Notes under the pieces: model-generated
What the model saw: only the letters and a program-made list of their open reading frames with translations
Told to the model about the DNA's origin: nothing
The model's database searches: none
Position numbers and translations under genes: made by a program
DNA from: Actinomycetes bacterium
GTDB lineage: Bacteria; Actinomycetota; Actinomycetes; Streptosporangiales; Streptosporangiaceae
Length of the DNA stretch: 64,000 nucleotides
Assembly (NCBI GenBank): GCA_021793235.1
Contig: JAJYTD010000012.1
Coordinates: 47,617 to 111,616, forward strand
Reading direction: 5' to 3'
Shown here: positions 7,407 through 16,273 of the stretch, in pieces
How the letters are laid out: each line of letters begins with the position of its first letter
Numbering within the stretch: position 1 is the first letter of the stretch

Positions 7407-9280
7407 GGACCACGGCTTCCCCGCCTGACAGCAGGACCGGCGGCACCGGTGGCGCCGAGTCCGCCTACCTGTCACTACGTTTCGTGCTGACAGATTCGCT
7501 CATCGTGCGTTCGGGATACGATCCGCTGCGCATCACCACCGATCCGGTGATCAATGGCCGAGCCCAACGGGGAATGCTCGCCGCCGCACTGCGCCACGCC
7601 GGGCGCAGCGACCTCATCGAGGAGTGGATCGCCCGTGGCGAGACGGTCCGATTCGCTCCCGCATTCCCGCGTCTGGAGGACGGCACCCGCGCGATGATGA
7701 CGGTGCCGACCCCGCGCGCCTGGCACATCGCCACCACGGACGGAGTCCCCGGCGGTCTGGTCGACCTGGTCGCCGAGGCCGGTGCGCCGGGAGCCACCTA
7801 CCGCTCACTCGGCGGCCTGGTCACTCCCGACCTCACCGAGCGCGCCATGCCGGTGACCCGCACCGAGCAGTACCTGGGCACCGCCCGCACCGGCAACGGA
7901 AGCACCGGAGTGCCGTTCTTCACCACGAGCCTCGATCCCGGACAGGTCTTCGAGGCCCGTTGGCAGTTGCGCGCCGCCACCAGAACAGAACTGCGCTCGC
8001 TCGCAGCGCGCATCCTCGACGTGCTCACCGCCGCCGACGGACTGCTGTCCCTGGGCTCGGGGAGCGGGCGCGCACACGGGGGCGGAATCCGCATCACGCC
8101 CGCGCACAGCAGAACCGATCTGCTCACCGCGGACCGCGTCGATGCCGGGCGCTGCGCATGGGAGCGCGGCCACGAGCGCGACCTACTGCTCCTGGCGCCG
8201 GCGCTGATCGACGACGACCAGGGCCGCCCGTGCCCCGCCGCGCTCCCGGACACCGCCGCCCGCGTGCTCGCCGACCTGCTCGGTCCCGACGCCGCCGAGG
8301 TCACCGGTGCACACGTCGGACAGCAGCCGGTCGGCGCCTACCACCGCATGTACCAAGGCCCCATGGCCGAGCGCTGGACGGCCGCCCCCGGGTCAGTGGT
8401 GCGGCTGCGCGCGCGGCGCGACATCACCCTCCACGAAATCCGTGCCGTGGAGGCCCGCGCCCTGGGGCGGCGCGCGGCCGACGGATACGGAGCCGCCGCG
8501 CTCCTCCCGATTCCCGTACCAGTCGGCGCCCCCATTGATCGGCCCCCGCTCGCCTCCTCCAGTGGTGCACCTCCCGAACCCGGACGCCGCTTCGCGGCTC
8601 CCGCCGGGCGGCCGGGTCCGGAGAGGACGGAACTCCGGACCCGGCCGGTCCCCCTGGCCGATGGGTCACCTGCCTGGGTCGATCCCACCTGGGTCGCAGC
8701 CCAGGCAGGCGCCGATCCCTCGACGTCCCCCGTCGCCCGGCTCCAGGACGCCCTGCTGGGCAGAGCCGCAGCCGAACCCGTCCGGGCCCGTGCGCGGGAC
8801 TTGGCCCACAGATCCGCCCGGCTGCCGCCGCTGAGCCTGCTCGCCCGGCTCCGTGAAGTCGCGGCGGCTCCGGCCTCCGGCCCGGCTGCGGTACTCGCCC
8901 GGATCGCGGGAGTGGCCGCTGGGGACCCGGACCGCTCGGCACCGCACACTCCCTTCACCGAGGCCGCACGACAGGCCGCGGCAGAGACCTCCATACCGCA
9001 CGGATCCGGCGAGAGCACGCTGATCCAATGGCTGGAGGAGTCCGCGCGGACACCGGCCGCCTGGTGGGAGCAGGCCGGCCCGGACACAGCCGTCCTCGAG
9101 GCCGCACTCCTCCCGGTGGACCTGGCCTGGGAACGCGGCGGCGGACTCTCCGATGCCGCGCGCGCCTGGCAGGCCCGGCCTGATGTCGTCGCCCGGTTCG
9201 TGCTGCTGCTGATCGGCACCTGGTTCTCTACGGCGGCCTGGATCGGCCGGGACGCCGGTAGGCGCGAGGAGGTCCGATGA
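7403..9280 (+). CDS. csx10: Csx10 (Cas5-like RAMP) with helical C-terminal extension, possible Cas11 fusion
   Basis: A 625-aa protein starting at GTG 7403, which overlaps the cas7 stop and has GAAGAGGAG upstream. Residues about 24-375 match the Csx10 pattern: TTDPVINGRAQRGMLAAALR, a glycine loop SLGSGSGRAHGGGIRI near 215-230, LLLLAPALIDDDQGRP, and a final GRRAADGYGAAALLP. Csx10 caps the crRNA 5' end in type III-D. After a proline-rich linker (about 375-430) comes a predicted all-helical segment of about 190 residues to the end. No separate small subunit (cas11) exists in the operon, so this tail is a candidate Cas11 domain. The RAMP part is well supported; the Cas11 call rests on position and helical composition only. 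Confidence 0.78.
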   Translation: MRTTASPPDSRTGGTGGAESAYLSLRFVLTDSLIVRSGYDPLRITTDPVINGRAQRGMLAAALRHAGRSDLIEEWIARGETVRFAPAFPRLEDGTRAMMTVPTPRAWHIATTDGVPGGLVDLVAEAGAPGATYRSLGGLVTPDLTERAMPVTRTEQYLGTARTGNGSTGVPFFTTSLDPGQVFEARWQLRAATRTELRSLAARILDVLTAADGLLSLGSGSGRAHGGGIRITPAHSRTDLLTADRVDAGRCAWERGHERDLLLLAPALIDDDQGRPCPAALPDTAARVLADLLGPDAAEVTGAHVGQQPVGAYHRMYQGPMAERWTAAPGSVVRLRARRDITLHEIRAVEARALGRRAADGYGAAALLPIPVPVGAPIDRPPLASSSGAPPEPGRRFAAPAGRPGPERTELRTRPVPLADGSPAWVDPTWVAAQAGADPSTSPVARLQDALLGRAAAEPVRARARDLAHRSARLPPLSLLARLREVAAAPASGPAAVLARIAGVAAGDPDRSAPHTPFTEAARQAAAETSIPHGSGESTLIQWLEESARTPAAWWEQAGPDTAVLEAALLPVDLAWERGGGLSDAARAWQARPDVVARFVLLLIGTWFSTAAWIGRDAGRREEVR

Positions 9281-11013
9281 CCGCTCCCGGCCCGCGTCCC
9301 GCGGACGCCGGCTCCGTGGGCGCACGGCTTTCCGACTTCGCCGCCGGGCCCGTGTCCGGGCCGGCGGTTCTGTGGGAGTTCGGCGCGCGCCTGTGCCTGC
9401 TCGGCGACACCCATATCGGAGCGGCCCACGACACCCCCCGCGGCGACGTGGACCGGCTCATCGATCGCGACCCCGCCGACGGGCGCCCCCGTTTACGCGC
9501 CACCACCCAGGCCGGACTGCTGCGGCACCACCTCGCCGCCCGGCTCGGGGCCGCCGGAGCCGCGGCCTGCGCAGACCTGTTCGGGGAGGCGGCCCTCCCC
9601 CGAGGAGAGGAAACCGATCCCGCCGCATCCACCCGCAGTGCCATCGACATCGACGACGCGTTCGCCGACCTTCCCGATGAGGCCGGCGTGGCGGTACGGG
9701 CCGGCAACCGCGTGGACCCCGCCAGTGGCGCGGCGGTTCCGGGCGCCCTGTGGCACATGGAGATCCTCCCGGCCGGCACCCGCTTCACCCTCACCTTCCG
9801 GTTGTGCGTCGCCGATCCCGATGCCGAAGGACGGCTTCTCGCGCTGACCGCGCTGGCGGCCGAGGGCATGGCCGGGCACGGGCCCGGCCCGGGAATCTCC
9901 ATCGGTGCACGCACCGCTCGCGGATACGGCGCGGTGCGCACCGACGCCTGGTATGCGCGCCGCCATGACCTGCGCACACCCGAAGGGTGGGCGTCCTGGT
10001 ATGCCCCCACCTGGAAGCACCGCTGGCAGCGCGCACATCAGGCCGTGGCCGGCTCCGCAGCGGAAACGTCGGCGAAAAGCCTGCGGCACCTGCTCGGCGA
10101 ACGCCTGGAAACCGATGCCGCCCTGGCCGCCGCGGTCAAAAGCCGATATTCCGACACGGTCGCCGCCTACGGTACGGATCAGCGCCACCGCGACGAACTC
10201 ACCATGACCCTGCGGCTCGCAGAGCGCCCGACCGAGGCGTTCCTCCCTGCCGCAAGGCCCGACACCGTCCCGCGTCCGGGGCTGCTCATGGTCGGTGGCG
10301 TGCCCGGGCCCGAGTCCCTCGGCGAGGTCGACCGCACCCACCTGCGGCGCCCTCGCCTTACCCGTAGCGGCGCCGTGGAATGGCGGCCCGCCCTGGGCGA
10401 CACCGCACTCTTCGCGCTGCTCAAGCGGCTGAGCCGGCGACTGATCCGCGATATCTCCGGCGAGGCGGCGCTGGCCCTGCGGGACTGGCCCGAACAGAGC
10501 CCCGGTCGACGGCTGCACGTCCACTGGTGGGGTGGCGAAAACAAGCCCGGCGCAGCACCCGCGTCGTCGCGCATCCGGTTGCGTGAGACCGCCGAACTCA
10601 TCGGCGGGACCACCCAGCGCACCGTTCGCGTGACCATCGACGCACTGTTCGGTGACGCGGTGGATACCCGGTTCTTCTCCGACGACGTGCACGCCGGCGG
10701 CCAGGCCCGCGTCACCCTCGACATCCACCGGCCGGACAATGCCGTACGCGGCCTGCTCGCGCTCATCGTCCGCGAACTGCACACCGTGCCGCTCGACGCC
10801 ATCGGCGGCGGATCCGGTATCGGCAACGGCAGGCTCGCCCTCACCGAAGCGGTCCTGACCCGGTACGCGCCCGAAGCCGCGCCCGCCCCCGTGGACCTCG
10901 TCGCCGCCATCGATGACGCCCACGGGCCCGAGCGCGCCGTGGTCGCCCCGTGGCTCCAGGCACTGCGCGCCGCGGTGGCTCCGCGGCGGCGTGTCGGGGA
11001 GGCGATCCCTTGA
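9277..11013 (+). CDS. Fused double-Cas7 RAMP protein (Cas7-2x-like)
   Basis: A 578-aa protein that contains two RAMP modules. The first (about 30-225) has DTHIGAAHDTPRGDVDRL, LRATTQAGLLRHHLAARL and the glycine loop GARTARGYGAVRT near 210-222. The second (about 305-530) has ELIGGTTQRTVRVTIDALFGD and the glycine loop IGGGSGIGNGRLAL near 508-521. This matches the Cas7-2x arrangement known from fused III-D systems, where each Cas7 unit can place one cut in the target RNA. Asp residues at DTH, DVD and DALFGD are cleavage candidates. The ATG overlaps the csx10 stop by 4 bp. Confidence 0.78.
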   Translation: MTAPGPRPADAGSVGARLSDFAAGPVSGPAVLWEFGARLCLLGDTHIGAAHDTPRGDVDRLIDRDPADGRPRLRATTQAGLLRHHLAARLGAAGAAACADLFGEAALPRGEETDPAASTRSAIDIDDAFADLPDEAGVAVRAGNRVDPASGAAVPGALWHMEILPAGTRFTLTFRLCVADPDAEGRLLALTALAAEGMAGHGPGPGISIGARTARGYGAVRTDAWYARRHDLRTPEGWASWYAPTWKHRWQRAHQAVAGSAAETSAKSLRHLLGERLETDAALAAAVKSRYSDTVAAYGTDQRHRDELTMTLRLAERPTEAFLPAARPDTVPRPGLLMVGGVPGPESLGEVDRTHLRRPRLTRSGAVEWRPALGDTALFALLKRLSRRLIRDISGEAALALRDWPEQSPGRRLHVHWWGGENKPGAAPASSRIRLRETAELIGGTTQRTVRVTIDALFGDAVDTRFFSDDVHAGGQARVTLDIHRPDNAVRGLLALIVRELHTVPLDAIGGGSGIGNGRLALTEAVLTRYAPEAAPAPVDLVAAIDDAHGPERAVVAPWLQALRAAVAPRRRVGEAIP

Positions 11014-11768
11014 CCAGGCTGCTCGGTGCGGCCGAGACCGCACTGCCCGCACCGCTGGGCGTCATGACCGAATCGCTGGGCCGCGGCGCCGTCGCGGAAA
11101 TCACCGCCGACCTGTTCGGCCGGGGCCGCCGCTGCGCCGTCCTGGACGAGTACGCCCCCGGTGAGCCGCAGTGGCTGCTCGCCGAACTCGGCGACGGCCG
11201 GATCACCGGCGGCTGCCCGGCGGCGAAGTGGCGGCTGTCAAGCTGCGACCCTGTGATGCGTCGGCTCTCCGCCCCGCCTCTGGCAGCCGACGGCACCGAC
11301 CTCTGGCGCCTCCTGGACGCCACGCTGTTCTCCCCGTCGGCGCAGATCCACATCACCGAGGCCGGCGAAGCCGCCTGGCTCAGCCGTGACAGCGGCGACT
11401 CCCACACCCTGCCCGACTGGCTGCGCCCGCGCGACCGCTCATTCCTGCTGACCGGATGGCTCAGTGAGGCAGGTTACAGCCGCACTCTCGACGGGGCCGC
11501 CCCGTTCAGCATCGGCCGCGAACTCTCCGGAACCACCGCCTGCCACCCGGTGGCCTGGCAGGACTTCGACGTACCGCCGGATCCGGCAGCGGACAGAACA
11601 GAGCAGGAGCGCTCCCGCGGGGCAGGAAGCTGGATCCGTGTCCGAGAGTACTGGGCAGAGGATCCCTTCACCGGGGCGGCCGGGGTGGCCTTCCACCGCC
11701 TGACCGGCTACCACGCGGGGTCGAAGCCGACCGCGCCCATCGGTCTGGACGGTCCCGACGACAGGTAG
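11010..11768 (+). CDS. csx19: Csx19-like type III-D accessory subunit
   Basis: A 252-aa protein read from TTG 11010, which overlaps the preceding stop (TTGA) and has GGGGAGG seven bases upstream. The C-terminal part (RVREYWAEDPFTGAAGVAFHRLTGY) and the position between the fused Cas7 genes fit Csx19 (TIGR03984-type), a subunit characteristic of III-D complexes. Similarity by eye is limited, so the assignment leans on context. There is no RAMP glycine loop, catalytic motif or membrane segment. A 12-bp gap separates it from the next gene. Confidence 0.55.
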   Translation: MTRLLGAAETALPAPLGVMTESLGRGAVAEITADLFGRGRRCAVLDEYAPGEPQWLLAELGDGRITGGCPAAKWRLSSCDPVMRRLSAPPLAADGTDLWRLLDATLFSPSAQIHITEAGEAAWLSRDSGDSHTLPDWLRPRDRSFLLTGWLSEAGYSRTLDGAAPFSIGRELSGTTACHPVAWQDFDVPPDPAADRTEQERSRGAGSWIRVREYWAEDPFTGAAGVAFHRLTGYHAGSKPTAPIGLDGPDDR

Positions 11769-11780
11769 AAGGAGGGTCGC

Positions 11781-14213
11781 GTGAGCGAGCAGCCGAACCC
11801 CCGGGCAAGGCCCTCTCCGGCTGGAATGCCGCGTCGCCGCGCCTCCGTCGCTGCGCGCCGCCCCACGCCGCTGCCCCCCGGCGGCCGGGCACGGCGCCGC
11901 GACGAGCGCGGCGGCGCTCCAGGCGCGTCCCCGGGGCCGCCGGATCCGCTGCGCGACCACCAGGCGCTCGCCCCCTACGGACTGGTTCCACTGCCCGACC
12001 TGCCGATGCCGGCCGAACGGCTGCAGGAATCGGTACTGCGCGACGGGATCACCCAGCGCCACCTCCTGGCCGGACACGACCGCCGCATCCCCGGTACACA
12101 CACCGGCTGGATCGATGTCGCCGTCCGCACCCTCACCCCCACCTTCATCGGCGCCACCCGAGACGAAGGCGGAGCCGCCCGGTCACTGACCATCGACGGC
12201 CTTCCCGCCCTGCCCGGCGCCACACTGCGCGGCCTGGCCCGCAACGTCCTCCGCGTACTCACCGGGGGCGAGACCGGGCCGGTCAACACCCCCCAGTTGT
12301 TCTTCCGTGCGCCCGCCGCCTCCCACAGCGACAAGCGCGCCCGCCATGTGATGCGCACGATGAACGGCCGGTACCGCAAGCGAAACGGCATATCCTCCAG
12401 TCCGCCCGGCGCTCCCGTGAAGGCGGGCTTCCTGAACTACCACGCAGACAGCGCGACCTGGGGCATCCACCCGCTTACGGTGGACCGTCCCCTGCAGATC
12501 AAACTCACCGATCTGCGAGAGGACCTCGGACGCTCCAGCGCACTGCCCCCGTTCGAACTCCCGCGGCAGGGATCCGGGGACGGTGGCTACATCCCGGCCG
12601 AGTTCCACCGGGACTTCCAGTACCTCGACGTGGTGGCGCTGTGCCCCGAAGTCACCGGGCGCACGGTCGGCGAGGCCCGGTTCTGGGCGATGGCGGTCGT
12701 CCCGGCCGGAGAGGACGTGACCTCTGACCACGCCACGGCCTTCCACCGCAGGCTGCGCGAGCACTGGACCCGAAAGCTCGTGCGTGCCCAGCAGGCGGTG
12801 CGGAAGGCGTCCGGCGAGCGGGCCCGCGCCTCCGCCCGGGGCAGGCACAACGACATCGACCGTGCGCTGCGCCGCGTCGATGAGGCCACGATGCGCCGAG
12901 TCGACTGCGTCCTTGTGCTCACCGGTATCGCGGGAGAACGCCAGAACGCCTACCTCTTCCCCACAGACATCGACCCCTCCGTCCGGCTTCCCGTGCCCGA
13001 CCACCTCGTCCGCCTGGTGGAGTCCGCCGACCAGCTCACCCGGTTCCAGGAGCGCAACTTCCCCGACGACCTGTCCGTCGGGCACCGGCCCAGCGCAGGA
13101 CGACACCTGAACGGCGGACTGCCCCGTAACGCCTGGGAACCCGTCTGGTACCAGGAGACCGACGGCCGCGTGGCGTCCTTTGGGCGGTCCGGCGGCTACC
13201 GGGTCGCGGTCGGTGAGTTCGACCCGATCCGCCGTGCGCTGCCCGCACCGGTCCTCAGCCCCCCGCGCAACAGCGGCACTCGCGCAGGCCGCGCCCCCGA
13301 TATCCCGCGCGCACTCTTCGGCGACATCGACCTGCTCCCGGAACGCGACGCGAGCGGCCCGGCGGCGCGCGGCCGGATCTCGGTCGGCTCGGCGGTCGCT
13401 GCCGACGACGACCCGTGGTTCCCGCACACGCTGCGCGTGGAACTGCTGTCTCCGCAACGCACCTGTTTCGCCAACTACCTGCTGCAGCCCATGACGGACC
13501 GTACCTGGGGCAACGCCCCCGATCTGGTGACCTGGGCGCACGAGGGGGACGTGCGACTCGGCGGATACAAGATGTACCTGCACCGGCACGATCCATTGCC
13601 CGACGAGAGCCGCCGCTACGCCGAGATGCGCGCCGACCGGGTGCCCGATGGCGAGACCAAGCGCGATATCGTCCCGCTCCGCGCCGGCCTCACCTTCCAC
13701 GGCCGCCTCACCTTCACCAACCTCACCGACGCCGAGCTCGGTGCCCTACTGCGGACTCTCCTGCTGGACAACCCGGTGGACGGGGGAGACCCGGACAACC
13801 CGCTCTACGCGCACAAGGTGGGAATGGGCAAGGCTCTCGGTTTCGGCAGCGTGCACATCACACCCGCCCTGCACCTGATCGACCCCGTGGAGCGGGCCGC
13901 CTCCCTCGACCCCGGAGCGGGCGTGCAGCGGGTCGAAGACGAGGGCGTGCAAAAGCTGCTGGCCGCATTCGACGACGCGCTGCTCACCTGGGAGCGCGAG
14001 CAGAGCGTGCGCCACGGCCGGCCGATGCCCGACGACTGGTGCGACGTCCCTCGGGTACGGGACCTGCTGCTGGCCGCCCAATGGCGGCAGCGGCTGCCCG
14101 AAAGCTGGACACGTGTCATGAATGTGGAGGAGTTCTCCGTCTACCCGGTGCTGCCCGGACTGCAGGACCGGTTCGCTGCCCATTCTCGGATCACCGACAC
14201 CGGGCCGGGATGA
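11781..14213 (+). CDS. Cas7 with large insertion (TIGR03986-type RAMP)
   Basis: An 810-aa RAMP protein starting at GTG 11781 behind AAGGAGGG. After a disordered, arginine- and proline-rich N-terminus of about 60 residues it shows DGLPALPGATLRGLARNVLRV near 138-158, the RAMP substrate segment. It then has a long insertion and a second RAMP half with PRALFGDIDLL near 512-522 and a glycine loop KVGMGKALGFGSVHI near 679-693. This is the organisation of the TIGR03986 family, the Cas7-insertion subunit of III-D complexes, usually contacting the 3' part of the crRNA. It is the last gene of the operon and is followed by a strong hairpin. Confidence 0.75.
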   Translation: MSEQPNPRARPSPAGMPRRRASVAARRPTPLPPGGRARRRDERGGAPGASPGPPDPLRDHQALAPYGLVPLPDLPMPAERLQESVLRDGITQRHLLAGHDRRIPGTHTGWIDVAVRTLTPTFIGATRDEGGAARSLTIDGLPALPGATLRGLARNVLRVLTGGETGPVNTPQLFFRAPAASHSDKRARHVMRTMNGRYRKRNGISSSPPGAPVKAGFLNYHADSATWGIHPLTVDRPLQIKLTDLREDLGRSSALPPFELPRQGSGDGGYIPAEFHRDFQYLDVVALCPEVTGRTVGEARFWAMAVVPAGEDVTSDHATAFHRRLREHWTRKLVRAQQAVRKASGERARASARGRHNDIDRALRRVDEATMRRVDCVLVLTGIAGERQNAYLFPTDIDPSVRLPVPDHLVRLVESADQLTRFQERNFPDDLSVGHRPSAGRHLNGGLPRNAWEPVWYQETDGRVASFGRSGGYRVAVGEFDPIRRALPAPVLSPPRNSGTRAGRAPDIPRALFGDIDLLPERDASGPAARGRISVGSAVAADDDPWFPHTLRVELLSPQRTCFANYLLQPMTDRTWGNAPDLVTWAHEGDVRLGGYKMYLHRHDPLPDESRRYAEMRADRVPDGETKRDIVPLRAGLTFHGRLTFTNLTDAELGALLRTLLLDNPVDGGDPDNPLYAHKVGMGKALGFGSVHITPALHLIDPVERAASLDPGAGVQRVEDEGVQKLLAAFDDALLTWEREQSVRHGRPMPDDWCDVPRVRDLLLAAQWRQRLPESWTRVMNVEEFSVYPVLPGLQDRFAAHSRITDTGPG

Positions 14214-14222
14214 TGGGCAGTT

Positions 14223-14255
14223 CTCCGGCGGCACCCTGCCCCCGTGCCGCCGGAG
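14223..14255. terminator. Bidirectional hairpin terminator between CRISPR operon and pgl
   Basis: Perfect 12-bp arms (CTCCGGCGGCAC and its complement) surround a 9-nt loop, 10 bp after the last cas gene. The convergent pgl gene ends at 14408, so the stem can serve both directions. No T-tract is seen. Confidence 0.6.
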
Positions 14256-14407
14256 TCCTCGGTGCCCGCCCGCAGAGGGCATAGCAGCACTGCCGACCGC
14301 TACCTCCCCCTACCAGCAGAGCCGGACGACCGCAGCCCGCCGAGGGCATGGGACACCACGGGAACTCGCTGGTCGCCGTGGTCGGCCCGGTTGCAGATCG
14401 GCGCCGG

Positions 14408-15190
14408 TCACATCACCCCGGGGGCGATGAGCCCGTCCGGCAGTTCGGCCGCGGCCGAACGGTCCAGCAGGAAGAGCGTCCGGGACCGGCCGCGGGCCCC
14501 GGCGGCGGGAACCTGGACCGGGCCGGCACCGCTCAAAGCCAGCCGCACGGCGCTGGCCTTGCTCTCCCCGGACGCCAGCACCCACACCTCGCGGGCCGCC
14601 CGGATAGCGGGCAGGGTCAGTGAGATGCGGGTCGGCGGCGGCTTCGGTGAGCCGTGCACCGCGACGACCGTTCGCTCGTTCTCATACAGCGCGGGCTGCT
14701 CGGGAAACAGCGAAGCGACGTGGGTGTCGGGGCCGATCCCCAGCAGGCACACGTCGAATGAGGGCACCTCGGCGTGGTCTTCGGGGCGGGCGGCGTCGGC
14801 CAGCGCGGCGGCGTAGCGTTCGGCGCCGCGCTCGGGGGCATCGCCGTCGGGCCCGTCCGAGGCGGGCATCGGGTGGACGCGTTCCGGGGCGACGCCGACC
14901 CGGTCGAGCAGCGCTTCGCGGGCCTGGGTCTCGTTGCGGTCGGGGTCGCCGGTGGGGAGGAAGCGCTCGTCGCCCCACCAGACGTCCAGGAGCGGCCAGT
15001 TGATGGCGTCGCGTGCGGGAGCCCGCGCCAGCTCCGCCAGTACCGCAATGCCGATGCTCCCGCCGGTGAGCACGATCGAAGCCGAACCCCGGGCGGTCTG
15101 GGCGTCGATCAGGCGCGTGACGATACGCGCCGCCGCGGCCTTGGCCAGTAGGCCGGAGCCAGGGTGCACGATGACGCCGGGCGTGCTCAC
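14408..15190 (-). CDS. pgl: 6-phosphogluconolactonase
   Basis: A 260-aa DevB/NagB-type 6-phosphogluconolactonase, the second step of the oxidative pentose phosphate pathway. The N-terminal half has the VLTGGSIGIAVL segment and VWWGDERFLPTGDPDRN, the sugar-phosphate binding signature. The later LGIGPDTHVASLFP is the conserved region near the active site, where most homologues have DGH in place of PDTH. It ends an opcA-pgl pair: its ATG overlaps the opcA stop at 15187-15190, so the two are translated together. Length is normal for the family. Confidence 0.93.
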   Translation of the reverse strand: MSTPGVIVHPGSGLLAKAAAARIVTRLIDAQTARGSASIVLTGGSIGIAVLAELARAPARDAINWPLLDVWWGDERFLPTGDPDRNETQAREALLDRVGVAPERVHPMPASDGPDGDAPERGAERYAAALADAARPEDHAEVPSFDVCLLGIGPDTHVASLFPEQPALYENERTVVAVHGSPKPPPTRISLTLPAIRAAREVWVLASGESKASAVRLALSGAGPVQVPAAGARGRSRTLFLLDRSAAAELPDGLIAPGVM

Positions 15191-16113
15191 GCGGGTGCCT
15201 CCGATGTATTCAGCAGTGTGCTCAAGTGCTTGGCGGTTCTCTCATAGATCTCGTCGGCGTCGAGGCGGCGCAGCTCCTCGGAGAGAGCCTCAGCAGGGCG
15301 GGACTGCGACAGCGCCACAGTCTGGTCGGGCTGGCCCGGCCGGGAGAGCGTGGCGACGCGGCCGTCGATCCGCTCGAGTGTGATGTCGCCGCCCTCGGTG
15401 ACGAGCTTGACGCCGGTGATGCCGGGACCGTGGGAGGTCGTGCGCTCCACCTCCACCTCCAGTTGGTCCGACAGCCAGGACGCGAGCAGGTCACCGCTGG
15501 GGTAGTACGGTTCTGCGGTGACCTCGGCCCCGGTCACCCAGCCGCACGGCTGGTCCATGGTGCTGGCCAGCAGAGACCGCCATGGGGTGATCCGGGTCCA
15601 GGTGAGGTCGGTATCGCCCGGCTGGTAGCGCCGGATTCGGGCGAGCAGGTCCTCCAACGGGTCTGCGGCGCGTAGTGCGTCGGTGATGCGGCGGTGCGCC
15701 AGCCGGCCGACCGGGTCGGCCGCGGGGTTGATCGGACCGCGCCCGGGCCACCAGGCGACAACGGGCGCATCCGGCACCAGAAGCGGGGTGATGACGGAGT
15801 CGGGATGCTCGCCGAGCGGCCCGTACAGGCGCAGCAGCAGCGCTTCGCCCGGGCTGGTGGTGCCGGGGCTGCGGAGTTCGGCGTCGATCGTGGGCTCGGC
15901 CTTCGGATCGCGCCGGATCAGCGCCAGCACGCGCGAGGGGTGCTCGCGCCCGGCTTCGGTGGCGGCCCGGACCGCGTCGTAGTGGTCGGCCTCGTCGGTG
16001 ACGATGACCAGGGTCAGCACCATGTTCAGCGCGCCGCCGCCAACGTTGTGGCGTTCGGCGGCCAGCGCATCGATGATCTCGGATGTGGTGGTGCGCGGAA
16101 GATACAGCGTCAT
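15187..16113 (-). CDS. opcA: Glucose-6-phosphate dehydrogenase assembly protein OpcA
   Basis: A 308-aa protein started at ATG 16113, which has a clear GGGAGGGA site; longer frames upstream have none. OpcA is the actinobacterial and cyanobacterial partner that promotes assembly or activity of Zwf. The opening MTLYLPRTTTSEI, the N-terminal AERHNVGGGALNMVLTLVIV, and the central DAPVVAWWPGRGP are typical. It follows zwf by 160 bp and overlaps pgl by 4 bp. Together with tal and tkt it forms the usual actinomycete pentose phosphate cluster. Confidence 0.92.
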   Translation of the reverse strand: MTLYLPRTTTSEIIDALAAERHNVGGGALNMVLTLVIVTDEADHYDAVRAATEAGREHPSRVLALIRRDPKAEPTIDAELRSPGTTSPGEALLLRLYGPLGEHPDSVITPLLVPDAPVVAWWPGRGPINPAADPVGRLAHRRITDALRAADPLEDLLARIRRYQPGDTDLTWTRITPWRSLLASTMDQPCGWVTGAEVTAEPYYPSGDLLASWLSDQLEVEVERTTSHGPGITGVKLVTEGGDITLERIDGRVATLSRPGQPDQTVALSQSRPAEALSEELRRLDADEIYERTAKHLSTLLNTSEAPA

Positions 16114-16273
16114 CGGTCCCTCCCGACGCGGGCGACGGCCGGACGGTTGTCCACAGGTTCGGTCGGCCAGGTGGCGATCGGCCCTTGGCACGTGTGCCGG
16201 CGGGTGCGCGGTCGCGATGCGGGGGTGCGGGTGGCCCCCCAGAGTGGGCGGGGTATGCGCCCGGGCGCGCGTG

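Noticed and set aside
7403..14213. A type III-E (gRAMP) single effector
   Set aside because: The RAMP units are spread over four separate genes with cas10 present, and no caspase-like gene is seen; this is III-D-like.
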